Source of the DNA: Janthinobacterium lividum
GTDB taxonomy: Bacteria; Pseudomonadota; Gammaproteobacteria; Burkholderiales; Burkholderiaceae_D
Reading direction: 5' to 3'
NCBI RefSeq assembly: GCF_023509035.1
Contig: NZ_CP075583.1
Location: forward strand, 4,278,001-4,342,000
DNA length: 64,000 nt
The notes beneath the pieces were generated by a model that saw only the letters and a list, made by a program, of their open reading frames with translations, did no database searches and was not told the DNA's origin. Each line of letters begins with the position of its first letter. The first letter of the stretch is position 1. Positions 57,676-64,000 of the stretch are shown here, piece by piece. The position numbers were made by a program, and so were the translations under genes.

Positions 57676-58912
57676 CTTTCTCTTCCAGCCAACTGACCGC
57701 CTGCTCGCCGGCCGCCTTGCCTTGCGCCAGGCAGGCCGTCAGCAGGTAGCCGCCCGTCGGCGCTTCCCAGTCCAGCATTTCACCAGCGACAAACACGCCC
57801 GGCATCGCGCGCAGCATGCTGCCGTCGATGCCGTCGAAGGCCACGCCGCCGGCGCTGCTGATGGCTTCATCGATGGGGCGCGGGCGCTGCAAGGTGACGG
57901 GCAGCAGCTTGATGGCAGCAGCCAGCTTGGCTTCGTCGGCAAAGTCGGCCGCGCCCAGGCATTCGCGCAGCAAGCCCGATTTCACGCCCTTGATGCCCAG
58001 CCGGCTTTGCAAATGGCTGGACATGGAACGGGCACCACGGGGACGCGTGACTTCCTCGAACACGCGTTCATGACTATGGTCAGGCGCCAGGTCGAGCCAG
58101 ATGGTGGTGTGGCCCTCAACCGCGATCTGCTCGCGCAGCGCGGCCGACAGCGCATAAATCAGGCTGCCCTCGACGCCGCCCGCCGTGATGACAAACTGCC
58201 CCTGACGTTTGATCATGCAGCCGTCGATGTCGCGCGCCGTGATGGCCACGGTCGCCAGCGGTTCGCCCGCATGGCGGCTGCTGAAATGCTCGCTCCAGTC
58301 CACATCGAAGCCGCAATTGGCCGGCGCCAGCGCTGCCACGGCCACGCCCTGCCCTTGCAGCAGCGGCACCCAGGCGCCGTCCGATCCCAGCCGCGCCCAG
58401 CTGCCGCCGCCCAAGGCCAGGATCACGGCGTCGAATGCGCACAGGCGTTCGCCGTCCGGCGTGGCAAAGGCCAGCTGGCCATCGCGCCAGCCCGTCCAGC
58501 GGTAGCGCATGTGGAATTGCACGCCCGCTTCGCGCAAGCGGTGCAGCCAGGCGCGCAGCAAGGGCGCGGCCTTCATGTCAGTCGGGAAGACGCGGTTCGA
58601 CGAGCCGACAAAGGTCTCCACGCCCAGGCCGTGCACCCAGTCGCGCACCTTCTGCGGGCCAAACTGGTCCAGCGCCGGTTTTACCCTGTGCGCCTGCCTG
58701 GCGTAGCGCGAGACGAAAGCCTGGTAGCCTTCCGCGTGCGTGATGTTCATGCCACCGCGCCCCGCCAGCAGGAATTTGCGGCCGACGGAAGGCATGGCGT
58801 CGAACAATTCCACCTTGGCCCCCTGCTCGGCGGCCGCCTGGGCGGCCATCAGGCCGGCGGGACCGCCGCCGATGACGGCGATGTGAAACGGAGGGGAACT
58901 GGAGTTGGTCAT
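57662..58912 (-). CDS. BaiN/HI0933-like FAD-dependent oxidoreductase (TIGR03862-type flavoprotein)
   Basis: 416 residues from ATG 58912; the frame is open further but homologues begin MTNSSSPPFHIAVIGGGPAG. The dinucleotide motif IGGGPAGLMAAQAAAEQGA is followed by GRKFLLAGRGGMNITHAE, the signature of the HI0933 family. The C-terminal FAD motif is PGVFVAGEMLDWEAPTGGYLL. Substrate unknown; the family includes flavin reductases of unsaturated substrates. Single gene. Confidence 0.88.
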   Translation of the reverse strand: MTNSSSPPFHIAVIGGGPAGLMAAQAAAEQGAKVELFDAMPSVGRKFLLAGRGGMNITHAEGYQAFVSRYARQAHRVKPALDQFGPQKVRDWVHGLGVETFVGSSNRVFPTDMKAAPLLRAWLHRLREAGVQFHMRYRWTGWRDGQLAFATPDGERLCAFDAVILALGGGSWARLGSDGAWVPLLQGQGVAVAALAPANCGFDVDWSEHFSSRHAGEPLATVAITARDIDGCMIKRQGQFVITAGGVEGSLIYALSAALREQIAVEGHTTIWLDLAPDHSHERVFEEVTRPRGARSMSSHLQSRLGIKGVKSGLLRECLGAADFADEAKLAAAIKLLPVTLQRPRPIDEAISSAGGVAFDGIDGSMLRAMPGVFVAGEMLDWEAPTGGYLLTACLAQGKAAGEQAVSWLEEKVNAR

Positions 58913-59077
58913 GGCAAGCTGGAAAGACGGTGAAAACCCCGGCATTTTAGTCGAGATTGGCCCGGATATGGCCCGCCGATGGCGATCGCGCCCAAAAATG
59001 AGGCATACTGCGCCAGGCATGCTGCAACGATCGGCAGTTTCATATCACTTGACGACAAGACACGAGAGGAGAAACAC

Positions 59078-59641
59078 ATGGGCGCAGGATTCTGGATTTC
59101 CCGCTATTTGCTGGCCAGTTCGATTTTATTCATCATCCTGACAGTGGTCGAGTACAGCAAGGGCACCACCAGCCAGGCAGATATCCTCAGCGCGCTGGCC
59201 TGGTCGCTGGTGGCATCGGCCATCTTCATCGGCTCGAAATACTGGCGCTACAAGAAAGCCATCGCCTGCGCGACGTGCAGCGGGGACAAGCCAAAAACCA
59301 AGTCGTCAATAAAAAATGGCCGCTTCAGCGGCCATTTTCTCAAGTGGGCATTCTCAGCCGCCCGTCACGGGCGGGAAGAACGCCACCTCGTCACCTTCGC
59401 CTATCACGATATCGGCATCGCACATCACCTGGTTATGCGCCATGCGCAGCGCGCGGCCTTGCGCCAGCGCGTATTCCCAGTTGCCGCCGCGGGCGATCAG
59501 CAGATTTCGTACCTCGCCCACCGTCAGTCGCGGCTCGGCCACTTCCAACACTTCCTGGGACGTGCCCACCAGCTCGCGCACGCTGGCGAAAAAACGCAGA
59601 TTGATCTTCATCGATACTTCCTTAGTACAGCAATTCGTTAA
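59078..59641 (+). CDS. small membrane protein; authentic C-terminus uncertain
   Basis: ATG 59078 has GAGGAG upstream, so a real start is likely. The first 65 residues have two membrane spans (RYLLASSILFIILTVVEY and ILSALAWSLVASAIFIGSKYW) and a Cys pair (ACATCSG). The frame then stays open without a stop, through the terminator at 59311-59338 and antisense across moaD, to 59641. That is unlikely to be natural; a one-base shift near GGGG at 59281-59285 would end the protein at TAA 59310. A real length of about 77 residues is my reading. No family recognised. Confidence 0.5.
   Translation: MGAGFWISRYLLASSILFIILTVVEYSKGTTSQADILSALAWSLVASAIFIGSKYWRYKKAIACATCSGDKPKTKSSIKNGRFSGHFLKWAFSAARHGREERHLVTFAYHDIGIAHHLVMRHAQRAALRQRVFPVAAAGDQQISYLAHRQSRLGHFQHFLGRAHQLAHAGEKTQIDLHRYFLSTAIR
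59311..59338. terminator. bidirectional terminator after moaD
   Basis: AAAATGGCCGCT and AGCGGCCATTTT form a stem with A and T runs on either side, between the moaD stop and the small membrane gene. Confidence 0.8.
59354..59611 (-). CDS. moaD: molybdopterin synthase small subunit MoaD
   Basis: 85 residues from ATG 59611, with AAGGAAG upstream. Ubiquitin-like fold (MKINLRFFASVRELVGTS, EVAFFPPVTGG) ending in the Gly-Gly that is thiocarboxylated to donate sulfur to molybdopterin. It starts 10 bases after moeA. The partner moaE, which usually follows, is not present; a terminator and an opposite-strand gene take its place. Confidence 0.93.
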   Translation of the reverse strand: MKINLRFFASVRELVGTSQEVLEVAEPRLTVGEVRNLLIARGGNWEYALAQGRALRMAHNQVMCDADIVIGEGDEVAFFPPVTGG

Positions 59642-60848
59642 ACGGGATAAAACGCAGCATGTCGCCGCGCGCAATCGACAACCCCGGCGGGCAGTCGATC
59701 AAGCCATCGCCCCACACGGTGGACGTCAGCACGCCTGAACTCTGGTTGGCGAACAGTTCCAGTTCACCCTCGTCATTGACCTTGGCGCGCAAGAACTCGT
59801 TGCGCTTGTCCGCCTTCAGGCGTTCAAACGCGGCCGGCAGCTTGTAACTGCGTGGCGCCAGATTCCCCGCCACGCCCTGCAGGCGCAAAATGAACGGGCG
59901 CACGAACAGTAAAAAAGTGACAAAGCTCGACACGGGATTGCCGGGCAAGCCGACAAAGAACGCATGCTGCACTTCACCGAAGGCCAGCGGTTTGCCCGGT
60001 TTGACGGCGATCTGCCACATGTTCAGCCGCCCTTCCGCTTCCACGGCAGGCTTGATATGGTCTTCCTCACCCACGGACACGCCGCCCGAAGTGATGATCA
60101 AATCATTGCCCTGGGCCGCCTGGCGCAGCACGGCTTTTGTCGCTTCCAGGCTGTCGGGCACGATGCCCAAATCCGTGATGTCGCAGCCGAGGTTTTCCAG
60201 CAAGCCGCGCAAGGTAAAACGGTTCGAGTTGTAGACGGCGCCCGGCGCCAGAGGTTCACCGGGCATGGCCAGCTCGTCACCCGTGAAAAACACGGCCACG
60301 CGCAGCTTGCGCAGCACCGGTACTTGCGCCAGGCCTACCGAGGCGGCCAGGCCCATTTCCTGGCTGCGCAGGCGCCGGCCCACGCCCAGTATCTCGCCGC
60401 CCGCGCGGATATCCTCGCCCTGGCGGCGTACCCATTCCCCTGCTTTCGGCACGTGATTGACCGTCACCACGCCATCGGCCACCGTGCACTGCTCCTGCAT
60501 CACGACGCAATCGGCGCCGTCCGGGATCAGGGCGCCCGTAAAGATGCGCGCCGCCGTCCCCGGCTGCAAGGGCTGGCCTACGTGGCCGGCCGCGATACGC
60601 TGCGACACGGGCAAACTGGCCGCGCCGCTGGCGCAATCCTGCGCGCGCACGCAATAGCCATCCATCTGCGTGTTGTCGCGCTCGGGCACGTTCAGGGTCG
60701 ACGTTTGCGCGATGGCCAGCACGCGGCCGTTGGCGCGCATGGTGTCGACCAGTTCCACTTCGGTCACAGGGCGCGCCGCGTCCAGCATGAAGGCTTGCGC
60801 CTCGGCCACCGACAGCATAGGCTTGCGTACAGTGCTGGCGTCTGTCAT
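59622..60848 (-). CDS. moeA: molybdopterin molybdenumtransferase MoeA
   Basis: 408 residues from ATG 60848, whose A overlaps the thrC stop TGA by one base (TGATG). MoeA motifs: VPERDNTQMDGYCVRAQD, IFTGALIPDGADCVVMQEQ, the MoCF-binding core DLIITSGGVSVGEEDH, and FVGLPGNPVSSFVTF. It inserts molybdate into molybdopterin-adenylate. Co-transcribed with thrC and moaD. Confidence 0.94.
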   Translation of the reverse strand: MTDASTVRKPMLSVAEAQAFMLDAARPVTEVELVDTMRANGRVLAIAQTSTLNVPERDNTQMDGYCVRAQDCASGAASLPVSQRIAAGHVGQPLQPGTAARIFTGALIPDGADCVVMQEQCTVADGVVTVNHVPKAGEWVRRQGEDIRAGGEILGVGRRLRSQEMGLAASVGLAQVPVLRKLRVAVFFTGDELAMPGEPLAPGAVYNSNRFTLRGLLENLGCDITDLGIVPDSLEATKAVLRQAAQGNDLIITSGGVSVGEEDHIKPAVEAEGRLNMWQIAVKPGKPLAFGEVQHAFFVGLPGNPVSSFVTFLLFVRPFILRLQGVAGNLAPRSYKLPAAFERLKADKRNEFLRAKVNDEGELELFANQSSGVLTSTVWGDGLIDCPPGLSIARGDMLRFIPFNELLY

Positions 60849-62344
60849 CACAGTCCCGTGTTAGCGGCGATATACGCCTTCATTTTTTCCACGTCCGCAT
60901 CCATCACGACAAACTTTTGCGGCAAGTCTTCGATGTTCTCGAAGCCACTTGGCCGTTCAGCGTCCACGCCCAGCGCTTCGAGGATGGTTTCGTTGAACTT
61001 GGCCGCCAGCGCCGTTTCCAGCACAATCATCGGCACGTTGGGTTCCAGGTGCTCGCGCGCCACCTTGATGCCGTCGGCCGTGTGCGTGTCGATGGTGATG
61101 CCGTAATCGTCGGCCACGTCGCGGATGGTGTCGACGCGGTCCTGGTGCGTGGACTTGCCCGACTTGAAGCCATACTTGGCGACTTGCTTGAATTCGTCGC
61201 CATCGCTGCCAGGCTTGCCGGACAAGTCGAAGCCGCCGTGGGTTTCCACTTTCGTGAACAGGGCGCGCACGCGCTCGCTGTCGCGGCCCACCAGATCGTA
61301 GACGAAGCGCTCGAAATTCGACGCTTTCGAGATGTCCATCGACGGGCTGCTCGTATGGTAGGTCTCGGCGGACTTGCGCACGCGGTAGACGCCCGTGCGG
61401 AAGAATTCGTCGAGCACGTCGTTTTCATTCGTGGCCGCCACCAGTTTTGAGATCGGCAGCCCCATCATGCGGGCGATATGGCCGGCGCAGATATTGCCGA
61501 AGTTGCCCGACGGCACCGTGAACGACACTTTCTGTTCGTTGCTGGTGGTGGCCGCCAAGTAACCGCGGAAGTAGTACACGACTTGCGCCACGACACGCGC
61601 CCAATTGATGGAGTTGACGGTGCCGATTTTCTGTTTCGCCTTGAACGGCAAGTCGTTCGACACGGCCTTGACCATATCCTGGCAATCGTCGAACACGCCT
61701 TCGACGGCGATGTTGTAGATGTTCGGGTCTTGCAGGCTGAACATCTGCGCCGTCTGGAAGGCGCTCATTTTCTTGTGCGGCGACAGCATGAAGACGCGGA
61801 TGGCCTTCTTGCCGCGCATCGCGTATTCGGCCGCGCTGCCCGTGTCGCCGGACGTGGCGCCGAAGATATTGAGTTCCGCGTTGTGCTTGGTGAGCGTGTA
61901 TTCGAACAGGTTGCCCAGCAACTGCATGGCCATGTCCTTGAAGGCCAGGGTCGGACCGTTCGACAGCGCCTGCAGCATCAGAGTGGTCTGGCCGCCCTTG
62001 ACGACGTTTTCTTCGAGCACGCGCAGCGGCGTGATGTCGGCCGCATTTTCGCCGGCGCGGGCGTTCTTGTAGACTGCCTTGGTATAGGTTTTCGCCGTCA
62101 GTGCCTTCAGGTCCGCGGCCGGGATATCGGTGGCGAACTTCTTCAGGATTTCGAATGCCAGGTCGGCATACGACAATGTGCGCCAGGCATTGAGCTCGGC
62201 ACCAGTGACTTGCGGGTAGTGTTCAGGGAGATACAGTCCGCCATCGGGGGCCAGGCCGCCCAGGAGGATATCGGAGAATTGCTGCAAAGATGACTGTTGC
62301 GACTGCAATGGCGCTTTATCAGCGCGGGTAGACACGTAATGCAT
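60848..62344 (-). CDS. thrC: threonine synthase
   Basis: 498 residues from ATG 62344 (MHYVSTRADKAPLQSQQ). The PLP lysine is in GPTLAFKDMAMQLLGN and the phosphate-binding region in GATSGDTGSAAEYAMRGK. The long form, with N-terminal LLGGLAPDGGLYLPEHYP, belongs to the class of E. coli ThrC. It converts phosphohomoserine to threonine. Homoserine dehydrogenase (hom), often directly upstream in this group, is not within the window on that side. First gene of thrC-moeA-moaD. Confidence 0.95.
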   Translation of the reverse strand: MHYVSTRADKAPLQSQQSSLQQFSDILLGGLAPDGGLYLPEHYPQVTGAELNAWRTLSYADLAFEILKKFATDIPAADLKALTAKTYTKAVYKNARAGENAADITPLRVLEENVVKGGQTTLMLQALSNGPTLAFKDMAMQLLGNLFEYTLTKHNAELNIFGATSGDTGSAAEYAMRGKKAIRVFMLSPHKKMSAFQTAQMFSLQDPNIYNIAVEGVFDDCQDMVKAVSNDLPFKAKQKIGTVNSINWARVVAQVVYYFRGYLAATTSNEQKVSFTVPSGNFGNICAGHIARMMGLPISKLVAATNENDVLDEFFRTGVYRVRKSAETYHTSSPSMDISKASNFERFVYDLVGRDSERVRALFTKVETHGGFDLSGKPGSDGDEFKQVAKYGFKSGKSTHQDRVDTIRDVADDYGITIDTHTADGIKVAREHLEPNVPMIVLETALAAKFNETILEALGVDAERPSGFENIEDLPQKFVVMDADVEKMKAYIAANTGL

Positions 62345-62612
62345 AGATTTGAAGAGTCCAATTGAGCTGAGAGCGGTTGATCATGAATGGCAGCGGATAT
62401 TATAGTGCCAGCCGCCGTCCAAGGCGAATCGCGTGGCGCCAGCCAGATCAAGATGTGACAATTGGAGAGCTTGAATGTTATCAATCCAGCCATAATGGCT
62501 GAGATCAAGCCAGGTGAACATGGCCGGTGTAAGCACTGGCGTGCGCCGCCGATTTGCGCCACACTGTGCTGAATGTTCCTGCCATGACTATTGATGGAGT
62601 CGAAAACCGGCC

Positions 62613-63353
62613 ATGCCGATCAGTAAAAAACCGTATTTGCAAAGCGCCGCGCTGCGCCCCGACGTTGCCGTCGATCTGGACCACTATCCGTTCACCATCC
62701 CCGCCATCCGCGACTTCGTGCACATGGACTTCCACCGCGATGTAACATTTTTCGTGGGCGAAAATGGCAGCGGCAAGTCGACCATGCTCGAAGCGCTGGC
62801 CGTGGCGCTGGGCTTTGGCAAGGATGGCGGCACGCGCAATGTGCGCATCGCCCTGCCGTCAGATGAGGAGTCGGGCTTGCACGCACACTTGCGTTTGAGC
62901 AAAAGCTACAAGAAGCCCGATGACAGTTATTTTTTGCGCGCCGAGAGCTTTTTCAACGTCGCCACCTACATGGACGACATGCCCGAATACCTGGGCAGCT
63001 ACGGCGGCAAGTCGCTGCACGCGCAATCGCACGGCGAAGCGTTCATGGCGACCTTGATCAACAAGCTGCGGGGAAAAGGCTTGTATCTGCTGGACGAGCC
63101 CGAGGCGGCGCTGTCGCCGAGCCGCCAGATGGCGGCCCTGTCGGTGATCCACCAGCTGGTGCAGGACGACTCCCAGCTGATCATCGCCACCCACTCGCCG
63201 ATACTGCTGGCCTACCCGAACGCGAAAATCCTGATGTTTACGGGCGGCGGCATCCACGAAGTGGCGTATGAAGACACGGAACACTACGCCGTGACGCGCG
63301 ATTTCCTGAATAATTATCCACGAAGGCTGGAGCAGCTGTTTGAGGAGGAGTGA
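62613..63353 (+). CDS. small AAA-family (ABC/SMC-like) ATPase
   Basis: 246 residues from ATG 62613. Walker A GENGSGKST (residues 49-57), Walker B GLYLLDEPEAALSPS and H-loop IIATHSPILL are present. The region between is short and contains QSHGEAFMATL in place of a canonical signature. Such solitary ABC-like ATPases are common and poorly understood; some belong to OLD or retron-type defence modules, but no nuclease or partner gene is adjacent here, so no defence role is claimed. Confidence 0.82.
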   Translation: MPISKKPYLQSAALRPDVAVDLDHYPFTIPAIRDFVHMDFHRDVTFFVGENGSGKSTMLEALAVALGFGKDGGTRNVRIALPSDEESGLHAHLRLSKSYKKPDDSYFLRAESFFNVATYMDDMPEYLGSYGGKSLHAQSHGEAFMATLINKLRGKGLYLLDEPEAALSPSRQMAALSVIHQLVQDDSQLIIATHSPILLAYPNAKILMFTGGGIHEVAYEDTEHYAVTRDFLNNYPRRLEQLFEEE

Positions 63354-63380
63354 GGGTGCAATAAGACGCAGCGGAAATCT

Positions 63381-63407
63381 GGGGTCAGACCCGGCGGGTC
63401 TGACCCC
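63381..63407. terminator. perfect 12-base inverted repeat between convergent genes
   Basis: GGGGTCAGACCC, loop GGC, GGGTCTGACCCC. It lies between the ATPase stop and the serine dehydratase stop. A terminator or a copy of a dispersed palindromic repeat; no T-run follows. Confidence 0.6.
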
Positions 63408-63412
63408 GGCAC

Positions 63413-64000
63413 TTAGCAAGCGGCGTGGTTGACGGTGATCACGTGCACGGCCAGCCCGCCCAGAGACGTTTCCTTGTACTTGTCCTGCATGTCCGCGCCC
63501 GTCTGGCGCATGGTTTCGATGACTTCGTCGAGGCTGACGAAATGCGTGCCATCGCCCTTCAGCGCCAGCGAGGCGGCCGTAATCGCTTTCACGGCGCCCA
63601 TGCCATTGCGCTCGATGCAGGGGATCTGCACCAGGCCGCCGATGGGGTCGCACGTCATGCCCAGGTGGTGTTCGATGCCGATTTCAGCTGCGTTCTCGAT
63701 CTGTTCATTCGTGCCGCCCAGCGCGGCCACGAGGCCGGCCGCCGCCATGGCGCACGCCACGCCCACTTCGCCCTGGCACCCCACTTCGGCGCCCGAAATC
63801 GAGGCATTGCGCTTGCACAGCATGCCGATGGCGGCCGCCGTCAGCATGAAGCGGCGCACGCCGCCGACCGGGTCGCTGGGGCGGCAATCCTGCGCATAGT
63901 AGCGCAGCACGGCCGGGATGATGCCGGCGGCGCCGTTGGTCGGCGCCGTCACCACGCGCCCGCCGGCCGCGTTTTCCTCGTTGACGGCCATCGCGTACAG
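63413..64000 (-). CDS. sdaA: L-serine dehydratase, iron-sulfur type, C-terminal part (gene cut by window end)
   Basis: The last 195 residues of the alpha domain. Conserved features: [74 protein letters not shown] and the C-terminal NHAAC. Three of these cysteines match iron-sulfur cluster ligands of SdaA-type enzymes, and the C-terminal Cys acts as active-site tail. It deaminates L-serine to pyruvate. The N-terminal half lies past 64000. Confidence 0.93.
   Translation of the reverse strand: MYAMAVNEENAAGGRVVTAPTNGAAGIIPAVLRYYAQDCRPSDPVGGVRRFMLTAAAIGMLCKRNASISGAEVGCQGEVGVACAMAAAGLVAALGGTNEQIENAAEIGIEHHLGMTCDPIGGLVQIPCIERNGMGAVKAITAASLALKGDGTHFVSLDEVIETMRQTGADMQDKYKETSLGGLAVHVITVNHAAC

Noticed and set aside
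62613..63353. Possible OLD-type or retron-type defence ATPase
   Set aside because: Only the ATPase is present; there is no nuclease, reverse transcriptase or toxin partner next to it.

Overview
The window reads as a piece of a GC-rich betaproteobacterial chromosome, most likely Oxalobacteraceae (Janthinobacterium/Massilia-like). The reasons are the gene families, the ordered block tig-clpP-clpX-lon-hupB-tRNA-Asp-ppiD, a membrane PQQ glucose dehydrogenase, squalene genes hpnCDE and a thrC-moeA-moaD operon. No plasmid, phage or insertion-sequence genes are visible. The genus is inferred from protein resemblance only.

Region 1 (1-17.3 kb) is accessory. It starts with the 3' end of nadB. A minus-strand operon (7503 to 1004) follows: a von Willebrand A protein, a PP2C phosphatase and a membrane-anchored Ser/Thr kinase (a TerY-P-type triad), then two secreted MORN/YwqK-repeat proteins. 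Next come small secreted or lipoprotein families with tandem duplications, one nonsense-mutated copy and one gene remnant, a LuxR-type regulator, a solitary TerB protein and an Amj-type lipid II flippase. The region ends in an AT-rich island (about 15.26-17.3 kb) carrying an AvcD-like P-loop plus deoxycytidylate deaminase gene of the anti-phage type, interrupted by three frameshifts in A-tracts.

Region 2 (17.4-37.8 kb) is mostly housekeeping and metabolism: purL, a diguanylate cyclase, a receiver-TPR protein, gcd with a downstream tetR and a well-formed operator at the gcd promoter, an alcohol dehydrogenase divergent from an AraC regulator, a 5-oxoprolinase/hydantoinase fusion, nnrD, and the divergent ABC ATPase/tesA pair.

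Region 3 (37.8-48 kb) is the proteostasis block on the minus strand (tig, clpP, clpX, lon, hupB, ppiD). It includes two tRNA-Asp genes, a tRNA-Leu and a candidate structured small RNA or attenuator just upstream of ppiD.

Region 4 (48-64 kb) has an RND efflux operon with a frameshifted adaptor gene, the divergent hpnCDE operon, a DUF1700/GIN-domain envelope operon preceded by a 51-residue membrane peptide, a BaiN-like flavoprotein, thrC-moeA-moaD, a small AAA ATPase, and the 3' part of an iron-sulfur L-serine dehydratase.

A cross-cutting observation is that three coding frames break at A, G or T homopolymer runs (kinase, deaminase three times, RND adaptor). Most breaks fit a single missing base. 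They may be real decay, but base-calling error in homopolymers is a serious alternative and should be settled before calling these genes dead.
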